DNA from: Mermis nigrescens
Taxonomy: Eukaryota; Nematoda; Enoplea; Mermithida; Mermithidae
Length of the DNA: 64,000 nucleotides
Assembly: GCA_036768485.1 (NCBI GenBank)
Contig: JAVLUZ010000154.1
Span: 33,810,973-33,874,972, forward strand
Reading direction: 5' to 3'
Shown here: in pieces, positions 23,042 through 36,200 of the stretch
Position numbering within the stretch: position 1 is the stretch's first letter
Layout of the letters: every line of letters begins with the position of its first letter
Notes under the pieces: generated by a model
Databases searched by the model: none
Told to the model about the DNA's origin: nothing
What the model saw: only the letters and a program-made list of their open reading frames with translations
Program-made: the position numbers and the translations under genes

Positions 23042-24890
23042 AATTGTTACCTTGATAAAAAATATTAAGGAAAATCGAATATGCGACAAGCAAAAATTAA
23101 TAACGGCGCTTTAAGCGCTTCACATCGGCTTATAAAGTGCTGTACGTAGCGATCGGGAAGAACTTTTGTAACCGAATAATCGTTCGATCAAGCAAGAAAA
23201 ATATGAACGGTCCAGTGTTCCTGGTCCTATCAAATAATCATAAACAGGATTTTGAGTGTATTCTTAACGAGATACCCAACACAAATTTTAATGGGCGATA
23301 GAAAATTCGAAAGTGCGCGCACTACGCATTACTCGATATGAAGTTCATTATTATTACAAACTTAATCATCGCGTTCTAAATTCAACAATCAAAATTTTTT
23401 CCCTAGTAGAATACCAACGTTTGTTCAGCCAAATACTGGCCGCATGCATTACGTGCGAGATGGTGATGGTGCAAAAATGTTTAATTTTCTGCCGGTTTCT
23501 CGGCATTGGATAGTATCTAGTATTCTCAGACTCGAAATTGGCATGTTCTTCGATAAAAAAGAAAGCCATTTTGACACTGGTTCCTGGGGCCATATTTTTA
23601 TTGCAGTCAGGATTGCGATGAATTAAAGTTTAATGTAACAAGATGAAATTAGAAGAAAACGGAATGATAACCCTGGGCGTTACGAAACCGCGCATATGAA
23701 ATAAACCGCAATTATTAGTGCGTTTACATGCGAACAAACACGCTTTTTCTGTCACAAAAAGTTCAAGGGGGAAAGGCGTTTCATAATCAGCTGGAAAATT
23801 TTGTCCTCGTGGGCTTTAAAACGGAAAACCCATTGCTGACACGTAATCAGTCATTTTTTGCTAAAATTATTTGCATTTTTTATTAAATCTCTTAGCCCAG
23901 TAAAGATAGATATTAATTTAGTCATAGTTGAAATGCATGAATGCGAAACAATCGCGATTTTTCCACGCAAATTGATTTGACTTTTTCAGAAAACTATCAA
24001 TGTGTTTTCCTCAGAATCACATCTGTCTCTATAGCCCTAACGGTGCCGGATTAACGACAGTCACTTCTCTTAAAAAAGAAAGAAATAAAAGTAAGGCGCA
24101 TGTTTATATTTTGCATTTCGTCTTTCCGATGAAATAGAGCTGAACTCCGCCTGAGGATAAGTGTCGTTTTTTATCTAATTGGACACTGATTCTATTAATG
24201 CAAAGACCTTAGGAATGCAATCATCTGACAAATAATTGTCAATGCACCCGTGTCGCAGGTATTTTTTTAAACGCATAACTTTATAGTAACTAGCTGCGTA
24301 GTTCACTACAATGAGAGCTGTTGTATTGTCGATAAAGGGGCGATTTCATGGAATATTGAATTAAAGTACCTATATAACTAGCTCTTCTAGATCATAACTT
24401 TTTCTTCGCGACTAAGTCTAATTTTTTTAGTTCCGCATAAAACGTCGGTTTCTCTCAGGCCAATAGACGACACACTTTCGACACTTAATCACCTAAATTA
24501 ATTTCAATGAATATCATCTTTATTAGTTATGACCCAATCTTATTTTTTGTTGAAATTTTCGATTCTTTCCTTTTCAGAGTTAAGACATCTCAAGAACAAA
24601 TGAATGAATATTCATACTCAACTTTACTTGGGCCACCTGAAATTAGCGACAATGATTGAATCCGTTCAATGACTTTAATTTTATAATCATATTAAGATTG
24701 AGCCAAATCAGTCTCAGCACGGCTAACTAGCTCAGATCCTTAATTTAAAAAAATGGAGTAAATTGTACAAAATATGATCAAAAAAGTGTGCAAGGCGCGA
24801 AGCGCCGAAAATTCGAGACTTTTGAATCACGCGGGCACCTATCTGAATGATCACAACGTACTCGCAGCAGACATGCACGTGGGGAGAGGG
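23042..24890. other. intergenic, nothing recognised
   Basis: AT-rich. The short reading frames show no protein similarity. One GGCGCGAAGCGCCG hairpin at about 24793 marks a decayed element. Confidence 0.4.
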
Positions 24891-24905
24891 TTATTGGGTC
24901 TAGAT

Positions 24906-25312
24906 CATACATGTGCAGCATGGGAAATCTGGGAGTAAGGCCCGAAAATTTTCAAAAAGTGACCTCTTTGAGCTTAAAAACGATGGGTACACGTCAAAAG
25001 CAATACTTTATTTGGAGTTATAGACAGTGCTTGCTCTCAAGAACATATAAAATTTTTAAAAAATTCGGAAAAATTTGAAAAAAAATCGAGTAACTGGACA
25101 AAAGATGATGAAAACTGTGTATATGGCGCGGAGCGCCAAAATTTTGAGACTTTGTAGCCAAAAATGAGCTAAAAACGCTTAAAAAGGCCCATTTTTTTAA
25201 ATTTTTACGAAAAATCGACAATTCTGGGGGGATTATAGCGGGGGTCGGGCTCAGTTGCCATTCTAGGGGTCAAACCCTCCCCCAATCCTTCTCCACCGTA
25301 AGAACACTTATG
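24906..25312 (+). mobile_element. 407-bp hAT MITE (GTGCAGCATGGG family)
   Basis: Begins CATACATGTGCAGCATGGG and ends GAACACTTATG, flanked by GTCTAGAT (24898-24905) and GTCTAGAA (25313-25320). It has inserted into another MITE whose left end (ACATGCACGTGGGG, about 24870) and right part (ACCCCACAATGG, 25321 on) flank it. One internal GGCGCGGAGCGCC hairpin. Confidence 0.78.
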
Positions 25313-25320
25313 GTCTAGAA

Positions 25321-27324
25321 CCCCACAATGGAAAAATTTGAAATTTTGGCAAAATTAAGGCCAAAAATGAGTGAACTTTGAAAAATTTCTTCAAAAGTGC
25401 TTCAAATTGACTGGAAACTGTGTAATGACGTAGTTTTAACGCTATTCAATTTAAGCACTTACACTAGTTTTTGAGGTCAATTTGGCCTAAAGAAACTCAA
25501 TTTATGTCCCTTCCAGACCAGCTGCCTCCCAGATATTGAGTTCATTCGTTGACCGAGAGACGGCAGCGTTATTTTGGGTGAGAAACTATGGAAAGATCGA
25601 TAATAATCAAAAAACAGGGAGAATCATGCAATCAACCCGAGCATTAGTCAATGTTAGAAAAAGTCGCGCTTATCATCAGTGAAAAAATATTTGACCTTGA
25701 ATTAGTAAAGTTTAGTTAGTAGCACATAGCCAGATTTGATAAATATTGCTTCACCAAAATAAACGGAGCACAGTTGCGAAAAATTATGCAAGTTTGAACT
25801 CCTCTCTCTTAGTAAGCTAACCAAGGTGAGAAAAAATATGTTAATAAGACTTTCTCTTCACAACGAGGAACATCTCATGTTCCCCAATGAAGAGAAATTC
25901 AGTTTTTCGCGAGATGAGATATAAACAAAAGTGACTCAGTGAAATTTTTTTAAGGATACGGGAATTAGAATGAAAGGAACGCGTTCAGGAATTGCACACC
26001 CATACTCCTAGAAATGGAAACCCTGATCATTTGTTCAACATATATGTATGTTGCACCTATATTCTTTACTGGAGATGTCTGTACATATTTTCGTTGCGCT
26101 CGCATCAATTTCGGCGAATTCTGGTTTTTATTATAGAAATATGCTCTATTAATTAAAAAGGCTACTGTAAGGCAATTGAAACATATTTTTTAACGAACCG
26201 GATTTCTAGGAAACGAGTTGATTCGTGTACTTGCGGTCTTGTGCAGATTTGCATGTGTCCACACAGGTTCCGAGTAAAGATTATTTGAAAATATGCCTGG
26301 AAAAGGCTAAAAAACTAAAAAATAGTTATGAACTAATTCTCAAAAGATCTAAAGCAATCCTGCAATTTTTTAAAAACATAAAAGCATGATATGCTGTTGG
26401 ATTCGATTGCGTCTTATCTCATCGAGCTCCCCTTTCCTCGAAATTCCCATCTCGTCGACTGTTTCTCCTTATCACCCGTCCGATTATTTTTCACAATAAA
26501 TCTCAACTATTCGATATCTCAGAACATAAGAAAACTATAAGACACAACGAAGTAGCATTTTATGCTGACAAATAATTTTATTTTATAATATTTTTTGAAA
26601 AATAATTGCAAGTTAATGCAATTCAAGGCATACTAGAAGTAGGTCAAATAAATAATGATTACATTTTATTTAGTCTGGATATAAAAAACTTTTGTGTCCT
26701 TGTTTCCTTTAACTGTCCTCAAAGTAGAAAGCAAAATAGAAATAGAATAGTAATAAAACAAGATAGAATAGAACATTTCTCCTTAAAAAGCTAAGACGTA
26801 CACATATGTATGAGTACATATTTGTCTAAGAAATGCTTTGGAAATTACTATCACTCAATTTCACTCTGCGTTGACATTTTCGACAAGTACGAGTTCAAGT
26901 CTATACTCGAAAGCTGACTCAAAAAAGGAAGGCTCGATGAGATAAGATTTAATCGAACCTAACAGTACCAACATCAAATCGCTTTCTCCTCTGACCGAAG
27001 TGTATGCGTGGGAAATGAGGAATCACTGGTAAAAAGATAAGGCACATGTACCTATAGCATTCGCTTGGCTAAAGTCTTTCAGTGTTTTAAGTGACTGATG
27101 GATAGAAAAATAAAAATTAAGCACATATTTTATGTGTAGGTATACCCTAAAATTTTACAGAATGTCAAGATTAATAAAATGACTGTAATGATAGCGAACT
27201 TTAATTTTTCAAAAAATATTTATTGTCCAGAAGAACGTAGAAAACGAATTTGAATCGACGAATTCCTGAAGGATGGCACAAAGGTTTTATCATCTTCCAT
27301 TGAATCGCATCTATTTGGTGAGCC
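25321..27324. other. intergenic, mostly unannotatable
   Basis: Bases 25321 to about 25560 continue the interrupted outer MITE. The rest is AT-rich single-copy-looking sequence without a supportable gene. Confidence 0.4.
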
Positions 27325-27655
27325 GACATTAGAGCGCACGACATTAGAGCGCAGTTACATTAGAGCGCAGCGACATTAGAGCGCAGCCATAATAGATGTT
27401 TTTCACGTAACTTTACAAAACTTTTATGCCGATGAATGAAAGAACTCGCCGGTTAAAGCTTCACGGACAAAACGAGCATGCCTTCGAAAAAAGTCCTACT
27501 GTATCTTACACTCGAGATTATTGCAACGATTTATATAGGTACTTTCCGATTCAGAATTGGATACGCTTTCTATTATAACGACCTACGCATGAATAGCTCG
27601 GTATCCGGTAGTGATAAATGCATGCGGTTTCTTTCCTTTTGTAGAGCAATTTTTA

Positions 27656-27765
27656 AAGCTTTTCTGCACTGTTCTGGCTGCTCCTAAGTGACTTTTGATA
27701 CGTTTTTAAACGCATTTTTAAGCTTTTTTGCACTGTTATGGCTGCTCCTAAGTGACTTTTTATGT
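27656..27765. repeat. tandem duplication, about 60-bp unit
   Basis: Two adjacent copies share GCACTGTTxTGGCTGCTCCTAAGTGACTTTT preceded by AAGCTTTT. Confidence 0.75.
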
Positions 27766-27821
27766 GAAATTTTTTGCAAACATTTTGAAAAGTTTTTGAC
27801 ATAAGTAGTTTGTCACAGAAG

Positions 27822-28564
27822 CACTGTTTTTTTTGTACGAGACAAAGATTTTGAGGCTCGTACAAAGATTTTCGGAGCCATCTTTGTACAATGTACAAAG
27901 ACTTTTTGGGGCAAAGTAATAGTAATTTTAACGTTTTTTAGAGTATTTTTTAGCAAAATTTCTAAAAATTTTCGGCGCTTCGCGCCGAGTATCATAATTA
28001 CATTCTATTTAGCTCCAAGCGCGGGCATTTAACACTCCAAAATCTATCTGTAAGCATCTTTGTACAAATTGAAGCATATTTTACATCTATTTCCACTGTT
28101 TTATAAAGATTTTATGCAGAAAAAAGAACTATTAAACAACTTTGCACTGTTTTCTGCCGTTTGAAGATGAAATTGACTCTTTTATCTTTGCGTTGCATTA
28201 AATTCATAAGCTAATTGGTGTCTATTATGAGAATCAGTCAGCACATTGCAACCACTTGTTATTTATAATTTTGTACACAAGTTTTTTCAACTTACTGAGT
28301 CGAATTTTATGTGTAATTTCAACCTAAGACTCATGAAAATTTTGGCGTTTCGGGCCAAACTAATATAACCAGCTGAATTTAGGACAAAGTTACACCTTTT
28401 GCGAAGCATGCGGGTCACGGATAACAATCTAGTAGTATGTAAAAATGTGTACATTCAATTGCATATCTATACGTTATATGTACAAAAAAATTTTCGCTCG
28501 TACAAAGACTTTTTCCGTAGATCTTTGTACATGTACAAAGAGGCTCGTACAAAAAAAATTAGTG
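27822..28564 (+). mobile_element. CAGTG-family hAT MITE, 743 bp
   Basis: Begins CACTGTTTTTTTTGTACGAG and ends CTCGTACAAAAAAAATTAGTG, flanked by perfect CACAGAAG duplications (27814-27821 and 28565-28572). Both ends carry repeated TTTGTAC/GTACAAAG blocks. One TTTTCGGCGCTTCGCGCCG hairpin at about 27974. Confidence 0.86.
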
Positions 28565-29528
28565 CACAGAAGTTATCAAAAATGCATTTTGCCTTTTAAT
28601 CTGCACTTAAAATGCCAAAGCGTCGCATACATGTATAGTAGCAGATAAATTTACACTTCTGGCAGAGCTGTAAAATGGTCACGTATACAAAATATGCTGG
28701 AGGGCGCGAAGCGCCCAAGAAATTATGGTTTATGGTTGGGGCTTCAGGGACGCGCTGAAGGACCGCTTGACGGGGTCTGAGGCGGAGCAGCAGAAAATTT
28801 TGATTTGATTTCTTGAAGTTTTTAAGAAACATGGTAACGATAAAAAATTAAGGATTTTAAGTCACAACTAAAATTTGAATTTGAATTTACATAACTCACC
28901 TCATCAACATTTCCATTAATGATTAGCAAACTTCCATTCCATCCACCAAGTATGACCCTCGCATTCAGGCTTTTTTCTGCACGGGTCTCTGTGCACCGGT
29001 GCACAAATTCCGAAAAGATTTTTTCACTCAGAAAATTTTTGTGCACTATATTTCTTGCTGAAATTCTACTAGCTTGATTTTCATCCCAAAACAAGTCTTT
29101 ATGATTTTTTTGAACTCCAAGTCGTTCTTATGCAGAAAAGACATTCTATCTACCTGTTATTAAATCTTCTGCACAAAAACATTCTTAAGCCAGGCAGCTT
29201 TTTTGGAACAGAATTCAGCTGCTGCCTTAAAACAGTACAGTGCCAAAAAATCTTACGTCTTGCAATTTTTTCAAAGGTGCTAGATGGGAATATACAATCA
29301 GTAATGCAATTCGCAGTGAAGAAAAAATCACTTGACGTTTCATTTCTTACAAAATTAAGCATGGTGTATTGCATATTCTACAGAGACCTTGTGTATAAAC
29401 GTGAGCACGGGCGGACCATAAAATTATAACAGAACCAAAAAAAATGACTTCTCATCCTCAAAAACGGATCTGATATTTTCTGATCAAGATGTTTTCTATT
29501 TCAATTTTAGTTATAAATGAAAAATGAA

Positions 29529-29606
29529 GAAAAGAAAAAACGAAAGAAAGAAAACGCTTTAATTGAAGCGTTTTATTTCTTTCGTTCTTTCTTTCTTTCT
29601 TTCTCA
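29529..29606. repeat. hairpin flanked by (TTTC)n
   Basis: GAAAGAAAGAAAACGCTT is mirrored by AAGCGTTTTATTTCTTTC around TTAATTG, and the right arm continues into a (TTTC)n tract. Confidence 0.75.
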
Positions 29607-30221
29607 TTTTCTCTGTTTATCTCGCATTTTTCAAAAAATTTTGGTCTCAATAGGGCCCCTTAAATCCGCCAGTGCTTATGCGCTCTAATGTCGTGCGCTC
29701 AAGTGTCTGCGTGCCCATTTATCTAGCTTGGAGATAAAGGAAACTCTTTGCTAAGATTCAGAAATTTAGAGCACACTCACAGCTTCCCAAAAATGCATTA
29801 CTGCTACAATTTCGCTTCTGAGACAAGGAATTGCAAAAACGATACATTGTTGGTAAGCTATTAACAAGCTCTACATTCTTTAATAAAAAGCCGTCGGACT
29901 GCATGGCAGATAAACATGATTTAGCAAAGACGATAAGGGCGAAGCCAGCCATACAACCTTTATTTAGTTTCGCTAAGTATGACATTTAAATTTCTTCACC
30001 GCTAGTCAGCTGAGTATAGGATAATTTCATTAAGCTAATTCGTAATTAACGTAAAATTTTGATTTACTAATACTAATACTTTTTAAAATTTGCGACCACT
30101 TATAAAGGAAACAGACTACAGTCGTTCGATTAAAAGCAATCAAATCCGTACGCACCAATTAGTACAGCGTCAATTTATCATGAATTGAAGTGGCCTCTCT
30201 CAAATAAATGCGTTAGTAAGT

Positions 30222-30227
30222 TTTATT
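30222..30227 (-). terminator. polyadenylation signal of the two-TM membrane gene
   Basis: AATAAA on the minus strand, 16 bases past the stop codon at 30243. Confidence 0.6.
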
Positions 30228-30242
30228 ATAAACAAGTCGAAC

Positions 30243-33200
30243 TTATTTCGACTTGGCAAAACATAAAGTATATAACAAAACACACGCACAGAAAAATAAT
30301 AAAATAAGTGTTACTACTACATAAAACAAATGTGCATTAGGCTGCTTGAAGGACCACGAGGCGCTTGATAAGGCCATATCGATCAGGATTCCTTTGTGCT
30401 CTCTGTTGATCGCCAAATCAGAACCAAACTCAACGCTTATTTTACAAGTCTGACTTTTCGATGAATCGCATCTCATTTGGCATTTATTCAGGCGTTTATA
30501 GAATGTATCGGTTGACATGCATTGCTCAACACTTGAATTGAAACGACAAGCAAAATGTGCGTGGCATTGGCATAAACTTGACGATACAATGTTGAAGCAG
30601 CGATTGCTGCAACTGTTTCCTGCAATATTTGCTACAATAATGAGAAAAATCACATCATGCTGACTAAAAAAATATTTTTTAAGTACTGCTTATTGCAGCA
30701 TACCTAAATTTTATAGCATATCTCAGGTATTAACAGTGATCCAGGATTTTCTGACAGGGGTGCGGAGCGGAACTCTGAATTTACCCAATGGCGTAGAAAA
30801 GTCTCGGAAAAAATCGTCCTTTAAGCCTAATGTAGTGGGCTTTTCGCAGTCTTTTAATAGGCAGAATCCTTTCTGATGCAAAAAAATCAAAATTTTGAAA
30901 ATTTTCAATGAAAAACTCGCAAATTGAATGCACAAATCTACACAAAGCGCCAATAACATATTTAAGAAATCATGAAGAACTACAGAAGTAATTTAAAATA
31001 ATTTAAACTTGCATAACTCACGATATTCTCTGAACCAGTAGGCAAAAACGAAAAAACCAAAAAACCATAGACCAAATGCTATTATAGTACCTACGTGTAG
31101 CCCATCTTTTAGCTCACTCGTGTAGCTTGTCAAAATAAATAATTAATCAACATAAATGGCTACAAATCTTTAAAGAGACATTTAAAAGATACGGAGCCTC
31201 AATCACTTAAATTCTCTCTAGTTGAAACATAACTTAAGTGGTCATCAAATAGGTACATACATATCCTGTTGACGTAATAATTCGATAGGGTCGAAGGATC
31301 ACCTTAAACTTTTGCAGTTAAATAATTTGCTGTGACCAGAGTCGTACAATAGAACAGAATAGTAATGTCATAACGAAAAAACAAGGTAGAGTTATAGCTT
31401 AATGTTTTTGGCTTCTAGCGTGGCGACAGTGTACAAAATTACTATTATTTTAGATTTGCCTAATTCCCACGAAGAATTGAAGTTTGAAGAGCTGTCTATT
31501 TATCATCAGAATTGAGGTATTCGTGAGGTACCATTAAAAAACCGCATAGTTCTTGATTTAATTTGCGAACTTATTTTTTATTTCAGCGATACTTTTTGCA
31601 AGATGCAGCACGAATATTTTCCATTGAAATAGTGTGAAAAGGACCAATCGCTTTTTGATTTGAAAGAGCAAAATTAACTGTATAAAATGCCTTCAAAAGA
31701 AAAAGATATCATCGATTGAACTTCTGAATTTTCAAATGAAACGGGTTCAATGTTCTTCAATTAATTAACTTATGCAATATTCAGTTAACATTTTAATACA
31801 ACACAAATTTATGCCAAGCCTGCTAAAATGCAAAGAAGAAAATTGAGATAGCCCAAGATTCAACAAATGCTGGACCTGTGGTATCTATGTAAATAGATAA
31901 ATAGCATCATTAACAGCACCTTGATTAAGTTGATCGGCTGCGATAGAAATTTTGACCGTTGAATAATTGTAAGATATTAGTAGACCATGAATATCGTCAG
32001 AAATCCCATCGATAAAGGACTGTCTCGTTGAAAATAAAAGACCGTTTTCACGGTCACTTTTTTGACCGTTAATACGAATTCTGACGCGATTAATACTTTC
32101 CAAGAGTTTTTGAGTATCGATCCGTAAGCAATTAATCCATTTATCAAACTGCACCACTTCAAATTTATTTCTGCATTCCCTCTCGATTTCGCCTTCAAAG
32201 CAAGTCATTGAAGTCCTTTCAGCAATCGTCAATCGACCACTATAACGCTTATGACGATTTCCTATTTCGAAATATACAAATCTCGAATAAAATAGGGCCA
32301 AAACGGTAGAACACTGTAAAGTGGGTTTACAAACTTAGGATTTCCTATAAAGCGTGCAGAAAAGGCAAAAAGAAGGCGCGGAAAAAAATTTTCATGACAA
32401 TGTGACCAATATTGACGAAGTTACAGGACTTTTAAGTCCGCAATTCAACAATCTTTTAGAATAGGCAGATTTTACATTTACCCTGTAAGTGAGTTTTCTT
32501 TCTTTCTTTTTTGCAGGCTTAAGGCTCATTCATACTTCGTCCGATCCGACATCGGACGACACCGCATGTCGCATTCTGTCGGACGCGTGTCGGGCACAGT
32601 CGCATCCGACTCTGTCCGACACGCGTCCGACAGGATGCGACATGCGGTGTCGTCCGATGTTGAATCGGACATCAAATCCGACTTTCATTCATACTTCATC
32701 CGACTTCCGACTAAAAATCAATATTTTCAGCGCAACAAACATTGATATTTTTATATTGTCTCTCTGTCGAACAGCGTTTGTACCATAACTACCATAATTG
32801 GGCGTGGGGGGGTTGGGGGCATAAGTTGGCAGCAAGAAAATTCTGGGGGTGCAAGATTTTTTGAAGGTCAAAAAATGGCCTTAAAAATGGTGGTTTGGCG
32901 AAAAAAAACACCATTTTTCGACGTTTCTCATCGAGCACTATCCATTTGCATCAAAAAAATGCGAAAAAAAGGAAAAAATTTTCATAAATTGATTTCTGGG
33001 GGAGGAATTTTGGTTTCTGGGGGTGCATACCCCCCAAATACCCCACGCCCAGGTATGGTTGGGGGTATGTAACCCCCTAGAAACTAGAATACCCCCCAGA
33101 AACCAAATACTCCCCCAGAATTCGATTTTTAAAAATTATTTTTGTTTTTTCCTCAATATTTTGATGCCATTGGATAGTGCTCGATGGGAAACGTTGAAAA

Positions 33201-36200
33201 ATTGAAAAATGGTGTTTTTTTCGGCATACAACCACTTCTAAGACCATTTTTTGACGTTTAAAAATTTTTTCACCCCCCCATCCCCTCCAGAAATAAAAAT
33301 TAAATGCTGAAAGTATCGAAGTTCGTTTCATGCGCCAATTTATTTAAACTTATTTCCCACAAATAAGGATGATCTTTAACAGCTATGATTAATAACTCCG
33401 TAGTAACGTCGTCAAAATCACCATTAGCCATTTGCAATTAATTAAATTTTAAACCTGAAAAATAAAATAAAATTAATTGACTGCAACAATAAATTGAACA
33501 AAATAAACGAGACACGATATGCCATAGCGCTTTTATACGACTAGTACAGAGCAATAAATTAATCAAAAATTTAAAGCTTGAAAAATGAAATAGTACAAAA
33601 TAAACAAGGCGTGCAATGGCTACATGTAGCGCCAATCTTCCTACACGCTGTAGTTTAAATTTCATGTTTGTCGGACGGACAAAAGTTGAAACCAACTCAA
33701 CTTGTCCGTTCCGACAAAAAAGTCGCATTGTAAAACAGATTATGACGTCATGTGCAAAGAAAATTCGGACGCGTGACGCATGATGTCGGATAATGTCGGA
33801 CTCATGTCGGTGCATGTTGGAGCGGTTTTGTCAATTTTCGCATTCCGACACCAAATCGGACGGAGTCGGACGAAGTATGAATGCGCCTTTAGGCTTAGTA
33901 TAAAATATAATTTTAGGCTTCTTAGGTCGGTGATACTCTCGCTTAGGTGGCATGTATCTGGTTTGGTCGATTTATACGCGTTGAATAAAAATTAGCATAA
34001 ATTCGAATATTTTGCACATTAAATTTTCAAAAAAACTGTGAGTGAAAAAACGGCAAATTCGTTATTAGCGCATCGGGAATAACTCGAATAAGTACTTTTT
34101 ATTAAAACGCTTTATCAGAAACCTGCAGTTTGTATATTAGTGCTAAATTACCAGAAATGCGAATTTTTCAGTAAAATAAGACCGATCCCGACAAGTAATA
34201 GACGGTCTTAAACCAAATTTGTTTTAGCGACTTTTTTATCTTATCTGCGCGTTTTGCGAAAAATCGTAACTCTCTCAATCATTTTTATCCATTTTTGACG
34301 GAATCTATATTCTGCACTTACTCCGTGTGCAAAAGTTCAAGTTCGATAGTTAGTAGTCGTCAATGTTTTATACCAATGACAAGGAAAAAGGATGGCTTAA
34401 ACCCTGATTCTAATCAGAATTAAATGAGAAACGATCTATGAGTGATAGCTATTTTAGCCTAAAAAAGGTCGAATAACTCAGTTCTATGCTTCCTTATAAT
34501 TGCATTTAGGAATTTTTCACTTATTTTATCGATTCGATCGCGACTTGATCTGGAACAAAATCGTCACACAATTTTAATTAATAGCAAAAGTAGATGCTTT
34601 TAGCTGCTTTTAGATAATTAAAATTTACTATTCTTGAAGCTTGATCCCAAAATTGAAGGGTTTTCTTCGACTGCCGGAACCCGAACGAGAATTTATGATT
34701 TTAAGAAGAACCTCAAACTTATATTACATGACTTAACTTTGCATTTTGATCTAAAAATAAAGAAGAAGTTGTTAGATTTTTTTGGAACCGCGTCTGTCTG
34801 CGCGTTACTAGGTCTGACGATTCCAACATCGTAACACAAAAGTTAAGCCGAAGCTGAGACAACTACAGTACCTATATCACGTCGTTAACCCAGAGCTAAA
34901 CTTTTTCAAAATAGACATGAATTATTCAAAATAGTAAACATTTTGTTGATAGGAACAGAATATTGAGCAAAATTTAATATTTTACGCATTTAACGCTAAG
35001 CAAGCTTCGAATGTATTGCAAAGAAGGAAATCAACTTGAATATGAGCATATGACAAATTAATTAATACCAGGTTGCTTCAGTCTTACGTCATTAGTGCCA
35101 GAATAAAAATAAATAAACGTAAATTGGTATAAAACGTGGTATAAAAGTTTGAAAAGTAAAAAGTCCAAAGACAATTGCTACGAAGTAAAGTAAGGATAGC
35201 ATGTTCAACTTGAAGAAAAACGTAAAACTAAGATGTTTTATTTATTAAATAGTAATTCACAAGCTTTTATAAAAGTAGGTACTAAATTTAATTCGGTAAT
35301 TTGCAATATGCATGGCACATATTCTTTAGGTATTTTGTAAGTGTTTAATACCTAATGGCTCAAGGCAGACATGCACATGGGGGGGTTTGGTTGGTCAAGA
35401 CTCCAGAATGGAAGAAGGGAAAATTTATAGGGAAAGTGAGGTGACATGAAGGCCAAAAAATTGACCAGAAACTGTGTAAGAAGGTAGTTTTAACGCTATT
35501 TTAGTGCGCATACCAGTTTTTGAGGTCATTTTGGCCTAAAAAAGGCACAATTCTTGACCCTCACCAGATCGATTGACCCCCTTCCCCTGATCGGCCATGC
35601 TATGTATCTATGGTCGTAGGTACTGAGTGATATACAGTTTCAATACATTCTTCACAAAAGATGGTTTATCAATACAGCCTTATTTACATAATTAAATTAA
35701 CGATTCATTGTTCAGTACGCAGTTTTGAGTCACATATATTAATGTTCGGAACAGTCATTGCAGAGCAAACGAATAATTAAAATGTGTGTGATTGACATTC
35801 AATAAAGACGATTGTAGAGATTTCATAGTACAGCTTTGAATTTCTTACTTTTTACAGGATCGAGTCTTTTCCGATAAAGAGAAGACGTTCCTTCTGAAAT
35901 CGACCCAATAAGGCTCGATGCACTAGAGTTACTAGGATCATCTGCTAACGCCGGATCTGAAAAGAACCATCCAAAGAGCTTTCAAAGACTGTCATCGGTC
36001 ATGCTTATAGTCGATTTTTCAAACTGCCTATCATTTTCGCCGAAGTGTTTTTACCGTGCAATGAAGATTTTTCATTCTCCGACTTTACAAAGAAATTGCA
36101 AAGCTAGCAAATTAGAACTTAAAGCTTAAAAGAACTCATTTGGAACAGCTTAAATTTTTTGCATATCCTTAAAGAAAGCACGGCCATTCGCGGAAGGATT

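Larger units (their letters stand above)
27325..29712. mobile_element. putative foldback element with CATTAGAGCGCA arms
   Basis: The left arm (27333-27387) has four copies of ACATTAGAGCGCA. The right arm (about 29677-29701) has the inverse (TGCGCTCTAATGTCGTGCGC). No target duplication was found and outer limits are approximate. The interior is a mosaic: a tandem duplication, a CAGTG MITE (27822-28564) and a CAGTGGCGGATTTAAG hAT end at about 29660-29673. Confidence 0.5.

Noticed and set aside
27478..27687. 69-residue frame starting with a hydrophobic, signal-like segment
   Set aside because: It lies within a transposon mosaic, runs into a tandem duplication and has no partner exon; considered chance.
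33438..33815. 125-residue minus-strand frame
   Set aside because: It lies inside the TCCGAC TIR element and has no recognisable domain.
34634..34834. 66-residue plus-strand frame in the two-TM gene intron
   Set aside because: Short, no domain, no splice partners on that strand.
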